A DNA stretch of 64,000 bases. Source: Myotis daubentonii. Taxonomy: Eukaryota; Chordata; Mammalia; Chiroptera; Vespertilionidae. The stretch spans positions 34,375,796 through 34,439,795 of the forward strand of contig NC_081842.1 of the NCBI RefSeq assembly GCF_963259705.1, in the 5' to 3' direction. Below, piece after piece: positions 23,587 to 35,080 of this stretch; position 1 is the stretch's first letter; every line of letters starts with the position of its first letter. The translations under genes were made by a program, and so were the position numbers. The notes beneath the pieces were generated by a model. It searched no databases, was not told the DNA's origin, and saw only the letters and a list, made by a program, of their open reading frames with translations.

Positions 23587-24764
23587 AGATTTGTATTCTT
23601 GACTTGGGCCTATTTTAACATGGAACACTCACCCAATATTTAATCTGTATACTGTTGAACTTCCGAATGCTTCTTTCTTCTTGCCCTCCACCCTTTTAAA
23701 CCATTCATTCCCACAGGCACACTTTATACCTTGTCATAAGCAGAAGTCTCCACATCTTACTTCCCAGCAGTCCACTCTCCAACCACCAACTACATTTTCT
23801 TCTTAATATGCCAAAGAGTATACATTTTTCATTCTACCAGCAATGCACTTGATTCAAACAGCTCATCTTTGTTTCTCACCCTGTTGATATCTTCTTTCTG
23901 TTTAGACAGCTTGCAGCCCATCTTTATCATCTCTTATCTACAGTTATACTTAATTCCCTTACACCTCTGTCTTCCTCTCCACTCATTCTGCTAAGCATGA
24001 CAGGGAAAAAGCCACAACCACATTGAGTGGCGCTCCACTTTAAATACACGATCAACATCAAGTGGCTCTCAGGCTGCCCAGTAACTACATTACAGTTCTC
24101 CTGTTCATTCTCCTGCCTCCTTCCCTAGTTGATTTCTCCCTTGAAATTTTTAACACTTCCTCTTGTCTGCACTCTTAGCTGATCACCTTGCTTTCTATTT
24201 CAGTGAAAATATAGAAACAATGAGTAATGAATGTCTAATCTGCTTCATCTATCAACTGCCTACCCCCATCTCTAGTCTTATACTACAAAAAAGGCCAAAC
24301 CCTTAACTTGTATACTAGACACCTTCACCTTTGCCAAACCCCTGAGAATTGTTCCAGAAAATCTCACCCCTTTGTAGTACCATTGACTTTTCTCTATCAC
24401 ATCGTTTCCATCAGCATGTATACATATTGCAGGGCTCAGTTCTTGAATGTTTTCTCTTTAAAGTTATACTTACTCCCTTATTAATTTCACCTAGACTCCT
24501 GGCTTTAAATACTATCTATAATCTTATATGCTCAAATTTAAATTTCTGTTCCAGGACTCTTACTCAATTTAGCATTGAATATTTCACTGTCTGTTCTTCA
24601 CCTCTATTTGAGTATCCAATATTCATCTTGAACTTAACATGTCCAAATATTTTTCTTTCCTTACTTGCTTAGTGGTCTTCCCTATTTTAGTGAAAAGCAA
24701 CTTTAAACTTCCAGTGGCTCAGGTTAAAAATCTTGAGGTTATCTTTGACTTTCAATTTTCTCTC

Positions 24765-24819
24765 ATGCCCCATATCTAATCTGCCAGCAAACTGTGTCGG
24801 AAGATTAGATATGGGGCAT
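24765..24819. repeat. 18-bp perfect inverted repeat inside L2
   Basis: The arm 24765-24782 (ATGCCCCATATCTAATCT) recurs as its exact complement at 24802-24819 with a 19-bp loop. From the remembered L2 consensus the right arm is extra sequence between 'gtgtcgg' and 'tctaccttc', so it looks like a templated inverted insertion copied from the left arm. Confidence 0.85.
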
Positions 24820-24835
24820 ATCTACCTTCAAAATA

Positions 24836-24956
24836 CAGGTGGGGCAAAAGTAGGATTACAGTTGTGAGTAAGCCAGAGTTTATTCTTATATTATTTTATT
24901 AATTCTTATATTATTTTTCATATGGACAACTGTAAGCGTACTTTTGACCCATCCTG
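24836..24956. mobile_element. mariner-type MITE
   Basis: A 121-bp element with inverted ends (left CAGGTGGGGCAAAAGTAGG; right, complemented, CAGGATGGGTCAAAAGTACG) and flanking TA on both sides (24834-24835, 24957-24958), the Tc1/mariner target. Non-autonomous. It splits the L2. Confidence 0.88.
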
Positions 24957-25690
24957 TATATATGAAATCTAATATTTTCTTACTGTATGCACCCTGGACT
25001 AATCTGGATTATAGTTTCCTTTCTATTATCCTTGCCCCTCTAAGCCTATTCTCAACACAGCAGCCACAGTGTTTATATTCTGACATAAGGAGTAGCATAT
25101 TATTCTTTTTCTCAAAATCCTTCAGTGGCTCCTTTTCCATCTAGAATAGGAACCACAGACCACTAAGGGGCCTAGAAGACTTTACAAAGTCTAGCTCCTG
25201 TTACTTTTCTGAGTCATCTACTTTCTATTCTCTCACTATGCTCCAGCCACACTAGCCTCCATGTTCTTCCTCAAAGGCAGGCATCCTGCATGCTCTATCT
25301 CCAAGACCTTTACTTAATGTGCTCTATGCAAAGAATGCTTCCCCTCCAATATCTGCATCATGTGGTCCTCAAGAATTTTAAGTCTTCACTAAAATGTCAG
25401 CATATTTTAAGGCTTTTTCTAACTATGCAATATGAAATTGCAATGACCCTTTCTTCTAACACTTCCTATTGTCATTTTTATGTCATGTTCTTTTCTCCAG
25501 AGACCTCATCACCATCTAAAATATTATATAATTTACTTACATGGTGTATTACCAGTGTCTCATTAATGATTTTATTAGTGTAGAAATTTTTTACTATTTG
25601 ATCACTCATGCATCCCTCTGACTCAGTATAATGCCTAGCATATAGCAGGCATGCAAAAAATATCTGATGAATGAATGGACAAATCTGTAG

Positions 25691-26544
25691 AAAAATGAAT
25701 AACAGTTCTCTCATTAATGCAGGAAAATATATATTCAAACACATTGTTCAACTCAGCTCAAGACACTACTGAATTTTCTTAAAACATTTAAGAGTTTAGG
25801 AGAAAAAGTTCTTCTTTACAAAGAATTTTCTATATAAATTATGGAACACAACATAACTAAGGAACACCAACATTTTGACAATACTCAATGACTCAGGTAA
25901 AAATATCAATAGAGGAAACTATTGAATAAAAGGTCAGTGGAAAATCAGATGTCACCATCTTGACCCACTTTCAATTTTAAAATCACTAAAGGCATGACAA
26001 ATCAATATTATGTGATTTTTTCATCGTAATATTTCGGAAAATTAAATACATAGACTCACTAATGAAATATTCTTGGGAAAAAAAGTTATCCCTAAATCTA
26101 ATGAAGGCTTTAGAGTTAACTGATAGCTTACAAGAAATACAGGTGATTGTGGGAAAATTAAAAGACATCATAAGAAAACATTCATTTAGAATATAGGACA
26201 TTCTACAAAAAAAAAAATCTGACTCAGTTTCTTAATTAAGCTAATGATTGGGAAAAGTAGGTGAGAGAAGGTAGTTATATTAAAATATATTTAAGTTTTA
26301 TAACACCCAATGACAATGTGTAAATATCATAGAGACAATCATCATAATTTAAAAATGGTATGGTTGTTAGATTATGCCAAGGAATTATAGTTAATTTTAT
26401 TCACTATGGAATAACCAAATGTTTGTGTAAATAAAAACTCTTATATTTCAAAATTCTGTACTAAAGTTTATAGGTTTGAAATGAAATCTGAAACTTACTT
26501 TAAAACACTTTCAACAATAAAGATTAAAAATAAAATATTTAAAA
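25691..26544. other. spacer, nothing recognised
   Basis: AT-rich DNA between L2 and a VES SINE. Confidence 0.5.
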
Positions 26545-26556
26545 AATAAAACATTT

Positions 26557-26777
26557 GCCGAAACCGGTTTGGCTCAGTGGATAGAGCGTCAGCCTGTGGA
26601 CTGAAAGGTCCCAGGTTCGATTCCGGTCGGGGGCATGTACCTGGGTTGCGGGCACATCCCCAGTAGGAGATGTGCAGGAGGCAGCTGATCGATGTTTCTC
26701 TGTCATCGATGTTTCTGGCTCTCTATCTCTCTCTCTTCCTCTCTGTAAAAAATCAATAAAATATATTTTAAAAAAAT
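26557..26777 (+). mobile_element. VES SINE with intact Pol III boxes
   Basis: The A box TGGCTCAGTGG (26570-26580) and a perfect B box GGTTCGATTCC (26614-26624) are both present. A 12-bp target duplication AATAAAACATTT lies at 26545-26556 and 26778-26789. This is the best-preserved internal promoter among the VES copies here. Confidence 0.94.
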
Positions 26778-26854
26778 AATAAAACATTTTATAGAAAAAT
26801 AAGTAGGATATATCATATAAGAGTGGCAAAATCTAGATATTTATCAAATTTTAA

Positions 26855-27256
26855 TGATGGGTGCTCTGGACTAAATTGTGTCTCCCTCAAATCCATATTT
26901 AAAGCTCTAACCCCCATTAAGATTACTTTTGGAAATGGGGCTTTTAGGAAGTAAGGAAGGTTGAATGAGTTCCTAAGTGTGAGATCCCAATCTGATATGA
27001 CTGGTGGCCTTACAAAAAGGAAGAGAGAGATCTCTGGGTCTTTCTCCACATGCAGGCAGGCATCAAGGAAAGGCCATACAAGGACACAGCAAGAAGGAGG
27101 CTGCCTGCAAGCCAGGACTAGTCCTCACCAGAAACTAATTCAGCTGACACCTTGATCTTAGATTACCAGCCTCCAGAACTATGAGAAATACATTTCTGTT
27201 TGTGCAGACATCCGGTCTATGGTATTTTGTTATAACAGCCCAAGCAAACTAACACA
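26855..27256 (+). mobile_element. MLT1 solo LTR (ERVL-MaLR relic)
   Basis: Matches the MLT1 LTR along its length: 'ctggactaaattgtgtctcc', 'ctgatatgactggtggcctt', 'gacaccttgatcttagatta', 'ccagcctccagaactatgag', 'tctatggtattttgttataa', ending AACTAACACA. About 400 bp. No internal retroviral sequence is next to it. Confidence 0.85.
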
Positions 27257-28245
27257 ATGGATATGTGGGAATGTATGATATTAGACTCTCTAATTTTATG
27301 TATTTTGAAAAGAAAAAGAAATTATTCTTTGAAAGTTTTGACCCATGTTAATAAAGATAAAATGTTATTTGAAATTAAAATTTTCACTTTGCTACTCAGC
27401 TTCCTAACCCCAATTCATCTGACCTTATAGCTTTCCTGCTCATATATTATTTACAGTACTTTGCAGCCTAGGAAAGTCTAAACTCTTAGCCTGCTGTTTT
27501 TTCTTTTCTTCCATAATTATGTTCTAAATGAATCTTTCCAGAAATGTCTCCCTCTGCTCTCTATAACATATCCTTTTACTTCAACCAAAAGAAACTAACT
27601 TTACATCATCAAAAATACCCTCTTTCCATTTATATTTGTAATGATTCTTCAAGTTCAGCTCAATTTCTACATTAAAATAAAAAAACGATAACTAAGCAGT
27701 TACTATACCCAGTCATATGCCACCAATAAATGAATGCTGTGTAGTTTCTGATGTCAGTCCTCAATTTTTCCTTCCAGGGAACTGGTAATAAACTTTAATC
27801 AGCTTGCCTATAGGGTTACTTCTAATAGAACTATAGATCCTCTCCTACTTTTCCCATTCAGGGAGCCCCGTTGGTGCAGAGATGTCTTCTATCTTCAATA
27901 CCTTTATTGATGCGTTCTTAGTTTTGCACAAATGTACTTTTGGAATGTTCAACCCATACATATTAAGTGTTATTTTTCTTTAACTTTCTCCATTTTCTCT
28001 CCTTCCCTACCGTTTTCATGTGTATCCCAGAATCTCAATTGTAATTTGCTTCTATGCATTCTACTATATTCTTTTAATTCATTAATTATGCACATGTACA
28101 CATACACAAGTTTCAAGTCTTTGGTTTATAAAATAATAATATTTTATGCTTCTCAGTATCTTGCTCTATTTTTTTTTCAAACAGCTTGTTACAGAAATGC
28201 CTCCATATCAGCTGAGGAAGATTTAGTTCATTAAAAAAATAATCT
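27257..28245. other. spacer, possible decayed LINE DNA
   Basis: 27390-27700 has a pyrimidine-rich texture like L2 3' UTR, and 27910-28230 resembles antisense L1 3' UTR, but neither match is firm. Confidence 0.35.
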
Positions 28246-28466
28246 AGCCATAACCGGTTTGGGTCAGTGGATAGAGCATCGGCCTGCGGACTGAAAGGTC
28301 CCAGGTTTGATTCTGGTCAAGGGCATGTACCTTGGTTGTGGGCACATCCCCAGTGGGAGGTGTGCAGAAGGCAGCTGATCGATGTTTCTCTCTCATTGAT
28401 GTTTCCAATTCTCTCTCTCTCTCCCTTCCTCTCTGTAAAATCAATAAAATATATTTTTTTAAAAAA
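28246..28466 (+). mobile_element. VES SINE, its 3' target duplication split by a Helibat
   Basis: Full-length VES (A box TGGGTCAGTGG, one change). The left flank AAAAAATAAT is rebuilt on the right only if the Helibat at 28467-28874 is removed (AAAAAA joined to TAATTAC). The SINE therefore came first. Confidence 0.88.
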
Positions 28467-28874
28467 TCTATACTAATAAAAGGATAATATGCTAATTAGA
28501 CCAGGAGACCTTCGGGACCTTCTTGAGGACAAAGCCATGGTGGCAGGGCCAAGGCAGAGGCAGTTAGAGGCGATCAGGCCAGGAGGGGAGGGCAGTTGGG
28601 GGTAATCAGATGGGCAGAGGGGGCAGTTGGGGGCGATCAGATGGCGGGGGAGCAGATGGGGAGGAGCAGGCCAGCGGGGGGGGCGGTTGGGGGCGAGCAT
28701 GCTGGCAGGCAGAGTGGTTAGGGGCGATCAGGTAGGCAGGCAGGTGAGCAGTTAGGAGCCAAATTTCCTGGATTGCAAGAGGGATGTCCCCTGAGGGGTC
28801 CCAGATTGGAGAGGGTGCAGGCCAGGCTGAGGGACAACCCCCCCATGCACGAATTTTGTGCACTGGGCCACTAG
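28467..28874 (+). mobile_element. Helibat with internal minisatellite
   Basis: The 5' TCTATACTAATAAAAGG is at 28467 after A, and the 3' hairpin GCACGAATTTTGTGC plus CTAG ends at 28874 before T. The interior is a degenerate tandem array of a 30-40 bp unit (core 'gggcagttgggggcgatcag') at about 28540-28755. Short proline-rich frames on the minus strand arise from this array. Confidence 0.93.
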
Positions 28875-29780
28875 TAATTACATAATATTTCACAGCAGAG
28901 ATAAATTTGTTCAACCATTCCCTACAGATAAGTATTTAATTTTTATTTTCTGGTTTTGCCACCAACAAAACACATTGATGAATTATTATTGTATATAATA
29001 GTTGTTTTACTTCTATGGGAGTGGAATCACTGGTGTGCTTTATTCCAACACATAGTTTCATATTGCTTTCCAAAAAGTATGTTAGAATTTACATTTCCTT
29101 AAGAAATGTATGAGAGTACCCTATTACATATAGGGACATTAGGGATTATCACACTTTTGACTATATGCCATAGACAGGGGAAGTAGTCAGATCTCAGGAT
29201 TATTTTTATTTGCACATCTCTTTCTCAAAGTTCCGCACACTTTCACACATCTATTGGTCAACTTGCTCTATAAGTTGTCTATTCTTATTCTTTGGCTCAT
29301 TTTCTACTGAAATGTCAATATTTTTGTTATCAGTTACTAAAGCCTTTGCTATATTAAGTATAACAACCCTTTTTTACTATCTATATTACAAGTATTTGTT
29401 TCCTAATCTATTACTTATCTATTGCTTAAAATATATTTTTTCATATACACATTTTAAATGTTTATATAGTAAATACTTTCATATTTTGTTTCATAGCTTT
29501 TAAGCTTTCTGTTTTGCTTTTAATGAACTCTCAAATATCTAGCTTGTATATATAATCTCCTAAATTGTCTTCTAAGATTTTTTTATTGTTTTATAATTAC
29601 ATCTTTAATCAACAGGAATTGGGTGAGACAGGGATCCAATGTATGCTCTTCTAATGGATAGTCAGTTGTAACATCCATTTACTAAATTAGACCATCCTTT
29701 TTAAATGAATTGAAATACCTCCTTAGTGATCCATTATATGCCACAATATATTGTGATCTCTTTTTGAGCATGTGTGCTTC
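28875..29780 (-). mobile_element. L1 (L1M-type) ORF2 fragment, antisense
   Basis: On the minus strand this follows L1 ORF2 and 3' sequence; plus-strand landmarks are 'tatgggagtggaatcactgg', 'catattgctttccaaaaagt' and 'tttactaaattagaccatcc'. Heavily diverged. Confidence 0.6.
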
Positions 29781-29839
29781 TCTGCTGGTGGCTTTAAAAT
29801 TCTACATTCATATAAAATCTTCTCTCCCACTAGTTGCAA

Positions 29840-30060
29840 GTTCTGCTTCTTGCTCTGGGTTCTCATAGCAATTTATTTTTTACTTAAGGCAATTACCACT
29901 TCCTACCTCAAGTTATCCTTGTTTATATACATCTTTCCTTGATCTCATTGTATAATCTTTGAAGGGAAAATCCCCATGTAATTTATTTTTGCACTCTCTA
30001 CAGTTTCTTGAGCAATTTAGAAACTTCTCATTTAGTATTGAATGGATATAATATTGATTA
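29840..30060 (+). mobile_element. L2 LINE 3' fragment
   Basis: Resembles a sense L2 3' UTR ('caattaccacttcctacctc', 'tgtataatctttgaagggaa', 'tttagtattgaatggata'). Confidence 0.45.
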
Positions 30061-30459
30061 AACATAAATTGTGAAAACCATAATAGTTTCAAACAGTTTT
30101 AGAAACTTAATGTGATGGTGGTGATCCTAGTCAAGATAAGGCGGATTTTTGTTCTTATTTTCCTTCCGAACTTCTTGCTACAGCGAGTAGTTAAACCAAT
30201 AAATCCTATTTATGTAATCTTTCAGTGTTTTATTCATTGGTACATAACTCCAGACCTCCCCTTCATGCAAAGTTCACTGCAGTCTAGTAACATTTATTAG
30301 GTCTTTCAATTTAATTTTGCTTTATTTAGTACTTTTTTCACCTTATTAAAGCCATCAATGACATATCTGAGTTCATAGGTCCACAAAACTCAAGAAACTT
30401 TGTTAATATAAACCAAATCAGAGAACAGCATATAAAAAGTGATTTATTCCCTTTAAATA
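30061..30459. other. spacer, nothing recognised
   Basis: AT-rich DNA. Confidence 0.45.
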
Positions 30460-30660
30460 TATATGTATTATTTCAGAGAGGGTGAGGGAGAGACAGAAAC
30501 ATCAATGATGAGAGATGATCATTGATCAGCTGCCTCCTGCACACACCCTACTGGGATGGAGCTAAAACCCAGGCATGGGCCCTGACTAGGAATCGAACTA
30601 TGACCTCCTGGCTCATAGGTCAGGTTGATGCTCAAACACTGAGCCACAGTGGCCGGGCAT
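30460..30660 (-). mobile_element. VES SINE, diverged
   Basis: A minus-strand VES head ('gagccacagtggccgggc' at 30641-30658) with tail at about 30460. It has more changes than the other copies, and no target duplication is visible. Probably an older subfamily. Confidence 0.85.
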
Positions 30661-31861
30661 CACTTTTTTTTTCTTAACCATAGCTTTTGAGATACCAAAT
30701 TTGCTTTATAACACAACCAAGATTTTGAACTCAATGTGTTGGCATGACACAGATCATGATATTCAAGTCAGCAAAACAGAGCAGCTAACAGGCGTTTACC
30801 CAGAGCTACCTAAAATCATGCAGCTCTAACTCTGGGCCTATAACAATTTTAGAGAAACTGTTTGCGGTGGCCTCTGGGTAAAATAAAATAGGAAATTCTA
30901 CTTCAATCCCTGCTGCTGTGTACTAAGAAATGCTGAAAATTGACTCAGTTTTGCCCTTTTTGACATAATGTGTTTTTTCCCCTCTTTATATTCAACATTT
31001 TAAATGACTATAAGCCAGTGTGCAATACCAGTCCTTGTGTTAAAAAAAAACCTAATTTCCTTTTTCTGCTGGGGTACTCAAAGCTCACTAGGGTGATCCA
31101 TTGTTTTCTCTTCTATTGAAGAGAAAAAAGCTGGCCCCTAGAGGCTGGGAGAGGTTCCAAACAAGAAAGAAGGTTGGTTAGATAAGTTACACTCAGGGGC
31201 CCTAATAGAGAGATAGGGGGTATTGGGTGAGTTGTCTGGGAGCCAGTGTCAACAATCAAATGTGAATCAAAAGTGCAGTAGCATCCGGGCCAAAGCTGAG
31301 GGTTTGTGACAAGACAGGTTGATTGGCACATGTTGTGGAACATGGCCACCTTTTAAATAGGGTTATTTAGTTCATTTTAGGCAGCTCTTTCTGAAATTAC
31401 TTATTAAATGGATACTAACATATATGAGATCAGGGGCCCTTCATTAATGTTTAATAGACTTCCTTTTAGTTATGGCCTTCATTTCCTACAGAAATATTTC
31501 TTCTATCCTTGTGCCTCCAAAATCAGCAAAATAAGCAAGCAATGCATCCTTGGCCACCACTGGGTCTATCGGATACTATTTTGTCCCTGTTATTTTTTTG
31601 TCTCTGATTTAAGCTTCTCAGTTGGGATGGAAAATGTAGACTTTTTACCAGGAACAAATCAGGGCAACCTAATAAAAATGAGCCAAGATTTACCAGTCTA
31701 ATATCAAAGACTTCAATTAAATTCTTGGAATAGGCCAAGAGAGACACTTTGTTCAAAGCAAAAATACACTTTCAGAAAGCAGTTATAAAGGGTTGGAAGA
31801 GGTTGCATGGGCAAGAATCTTAGCCTGGACCTGCTAATGATTATAGCACTATTTAGTAATG
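30661..31861. other. spacer, nothing recognised
   Basis: 31120-31350 is less AT-rich and may be an old repeat I cannot name. Confidence 0.45.
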
Positions 31862-32190
31862 CAGTCGTCCCTCAGTATCTGTGAGGGATTGGTTCCAAGA
31901 ACCCCTCTCCCCCCAGTTTCCAAAATCTATAGACAATCAAGTCCCTTGTATAAAATACTGTATTTGCATATAACCTATGCATGTCTCCCCATATACTTTA
32001 AATTACTTTAGATTATTTATAATACCGAACACCGTTAAGTGCTGTGTAAATAGTTGTTATACTGTATTATTTAAGGAATAATGACTGCCTAGTACACATC
32101 AGCAACAGCGTAACTTATTTTTAAAATACTTTTGATCTGAGGTTGGTTGACTACTGGATGTGAAACATGTGGATACAGAGGGCCAACTAT
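31862..32190 (+). mobile_element. MER2 (Tigger-type DNA transposon)
   Basis: A 329-bp match to MER2: starts CAGTCGTCCCTCAGTATCTG, contains 'tttgcatataacctatgcat' and 'gtaaatagttgttatactgt', ends 'gatacagagggccaactat'. The ends are partly inverted copies. An old eutherian element without a transposase. Confidence 0.85.
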
Positions 32191-32948
32191 ATTGAGGCAT
32201 TATTCTGGTTCGATCCTGATTATTTTATTTATTTATCCAGGACAAGAAGTAAACCAAGCATGGCTTACATAGTCCTGAGCTTAGAGCAGAGAGTTAAGAA
32301 GGGAAACGATAGGATAGTATTCAAGTAGACCCCAGGAATCATATTCTCTGATTGGCACATATACATGCTGGATCTAACTTGCCATCCCTGGTAATGAAGC
32401 ACTATTCTGTTTTTTAATAAAAAGAAAAGCAGTTTATTGTAATAGTGGGTGGCTAAATATGGGATCCATCATAAAAATCATAATGCAAACAAATATTTGT
32501 ACCTTTTAAAAATGATAAGACAACAAAAGTGAATGAGAAAGTATTTGTGTGATTAAAATCTAAATGAGATAAAATATACTAGAGCTACATAAAATATGCA
32601 AATGATATGATATTTTTCTTCCTTCACAATGTCTTAATGGTGGGGGAATTAATGTACTTCCAATCGACTCTAAAAAGAAGCTGTTTTATTATGTTTACTA
32701 CACAATGAGTCTGCCTAAGGCATGCTCTGGTTATGTTATACATTATTAACTGCTATAAGCCATTACTCTGAATAGTACCCAAGTGGCCTGAAAGTTAATG
32801 TATCTCTTTAAGTGCCTAGTTCACTACAAGAGAGTAACTTAGACATTGGAAAGTAACTGCTTGTTCATTGACTGTGATTCTGCCAAAATTAGGATAAAGT
32901 TTGGGGTAGGGTTGGAGCGTGTCAGGAAATATAAAAAAAAGAAGATGA
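32191..32948. other. spacer, nothing recognised
   Basis: AT-rich DNA between MER2 and a VES SINE. Confidence 0.5.
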
Positions 32949-33160
32949 GCCCAGCCAGTGTGGCTCAGTGGTTGAGTGTGGACCTATGCACCAAGAGGTT
33001 GTCTGGTTCCTGATTAGGGTACATGCCTGGGATGTGGGCTCATCCCCAGTGATTTGAAGAGGCAGCCAATCGATATTCTCCCTTATTGATGTTTCTATCT
33101 CTCTCTCCCTTTCCCTTCCTGGCTCTCTAAAAAAAAATCAATAAAAATATCTTCTTTAAA
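32949..33160 (+). mobile_element. VES SINE
   Basis: The A box TGGCTCAGTGG is intact; the B box region is altered ('ggttcctgattagg'). The tail is A-rich. The flanks AAGAAGATGAG and AAGAAAGATGAG look like a slightly diverged target duplication. Confidence 0.88.
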
Positions 33161-33298
33161 AAAAGAAAGATGAGAAAGGGTTAAACTCATTGAAACATAA
33201 AGTATAAAAACTGATTTTATGATACTCTAGGGCAACTAGGTTATACATTTCAATAATTATCTGAAGTTGTCCAGACAATAGGGTATATGTCTCTGATA

Positions 33299-33299
<1 letters not shown>

Positions 33300-33350
<51 letters not shown>
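33300..33350. repeat. (CA)25 microsatellite
   Basis: An uninterrupted CA run. Confidence 0.97.
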
Positions 33351-33352
<2 letters not shown>

Positions 33353-34735
33353 TTGACAGGCATACAGCATAAAGTTTCAGGTTTTTCCAGACTGCTGCCT
33401 TTTCCCTGCTACAACTGTTAATAAGTAAAAGATTAAAGAAATGGTCAAGGTTTGAGGAACTTCTTTCTCCTCCCCCAACCTCTTAATCTTACTTAGTCAG
33501 AAAAGTTGTCTGTATGCCTCATATAATGTTAAGGACAGAAATAATTAATTGTTGATTATTTAAGGTAAGTTATAGCAATACATAATGTATGGGAAGCTCC
33601 TCCCATTTTTGTTCCAAATTCCACTGGAATGTATGAATACCTATTTCATCGTTTGATTGAATTTATTTTTCCTCAACAGATATTTATTCATGTACCTACT
33701 ATGTGCCAGATAATATGCAAAGTGTAGAGAAAAAACAAAATAAACATGCATATTCTTTTCACAAAAATGGAAATAACAAGTGAAATTCATGGTTTTGGTT
33801 TATTTTTTGTATTGCAAATATAATTGTGGTTTGATAGAACTTTTACAAATTTTTAGTTTACCTTATTCTATTTTTCATTCATTATGAGTTTTCCCTAGAC
33901 CAGTGAATCTTTTTTTTATATGATGGCATTCATCACTTAATTTGCATAAATGGTAACAGCTAACAGTGTTTAAAATTGGTAATAGAGTCTAGAACAGCCT
34001 CAGACATTCAAATCTGTTCTTCCCAACCTTCTTCCTAGTGGACTCTCATGTCTTGTATCCTTCAGACTCAAGAAACAGAAGAGATATGAGGAAAAACACA
34101 ATTAAATAGGGAACACAAAAAATGGAAGTGAGATAGAGAGAAGAAGAGTATGTAACAGGGAGACAAAGGCATTCAGAAGTGAGGAAGCAATAAATAATAT
34201 TAAAGACAAAAACAAACTCACACTCATTCATCCTTTCACACCTCCAGCACAGCAACTCACTTGTTCCTGTGAGATAAATCACCATTTATATCCAAACATC
34301 TATAGGAAATTTTTATAGTGTTCAATAATGTAACAAGTATCTGAGAGATCTCACTTAAGAAATTCCAAAACACTATTCCTCTATTGTTTTAAACTTTTTT
34401 CATTGGACATGGTCACCTTTGAAGTTGACTGTGAAATTTTTGTGTTCTCACAGGTGAGTTTCAAACCAACAGCACAAAACAAACAACAATAAAACACTTT
34501 ACAGTTTAGGATGGAGGGTGTTTAAAAAGGGCTCCTGATGGAAAGCCCTTGGGACTGCAGTAGAGAGGGGTCTGCAAAATGGGATCAAGGTGGCATGTGG
34601 TCATGACAAAAGGTATTATGATCTCAAGCCTCATTAGGAAAGTATAATGTGCAGAAAGGAGGTGATAACACTACCTGATCAGACCCACCATAGATTTTAC
34701 ATTCACCACAGAGGGTTGTGGACAAACTGTACTCT
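33351..34735. other. spacer; short antisense L2 tail at 33660-33740
   Basis: 33672-33735 ('cctcaacagatatttattca', 'acctactatgtgccagataa') is an antisense L2 tail. I see nothing else. Confidence 0.5.
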
Positions 34736-34743
34736 GTTTAGGA

Positions 34744-35072
34744 CAGTGGTTCCCAAACTTATTTGGCCTACCGCCCCCTTTCCAGAAAAAATATTACTCA
34801 GCGCCCCCTGGAAATTAATTTTTTTTTTTAATTTTAATAGCAATTAAACAGAAAGATATATGTATTAATGTTTCTACCTTTTTCGTAAAATATAGTAAAG
34901 AAAGGTGTAAATTAGAAACATTGAAGTTTGAAACTATGAAACTATTTATTGAACTCAGAATAGAAAGGTAATACAAAAAAAGTTAAAACAAATGCATCTG
35001 TGGCCATCACCGCCCCCCTGGATCGCTGCAGCGTCCACCAGGGGGCGGTAGCGCCCACTTTGGGAATCACTG
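34744..35072. mobile_element. hAT-type MITE with target duplication
   Basis: 329 bp. The left end CAGTGGTTCCCAAACTT pairs with the right end (complement CAGTGATTCCCAAAGTG). Target duplication GTTTAGGA at 34736-34743 and GTTTAGAA at 35073-35080, one mismatch. The centre is AT-rich and the sub-termini are GC-rich, with CTCF-core-like blocks near both ends. Confidence 0.9.
35035..35048 (+). promoter_or_regulatory. CTCF-core-like motif in hAT MITE
   Basis: CCACCAGGGGGCGG fits the CTCF core. A weaker reverse block (GCGCCCCCTGG) lies at 34801-34811 in the other end of the same element. Confidence 0.5.
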
Positions 35073-35080
35073 GTTTAGAA

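Larger units (their letters stand above)
23680..25690 (+). mobile_element. L2 LINE, 2 kb relic
   Basis: A sense L2 (CR1-like). Order: endonuclease-region remnant (about 23700-23800), RT region ('gcagggctcagttcttgaat', 'ctggctttaaatactatcta'), 'tctattctcaacacagcagc', 'cactatgctccagccacact', then the 3' UTR ending 'aatgcctagcatatagcagg' and ATGAATGAATGG. The YADD-coding site is partly lost, and stops and indels are throughout. A mariner MITE (24836-24956) and a small inverted insertion interrupt it. Confidence 0.8.

Noticed and set aside
26557..26777. tRNA gene
   Set aside because: A and B boxes are present but the body has no tRNA fold beyond the head; it is a SINE.
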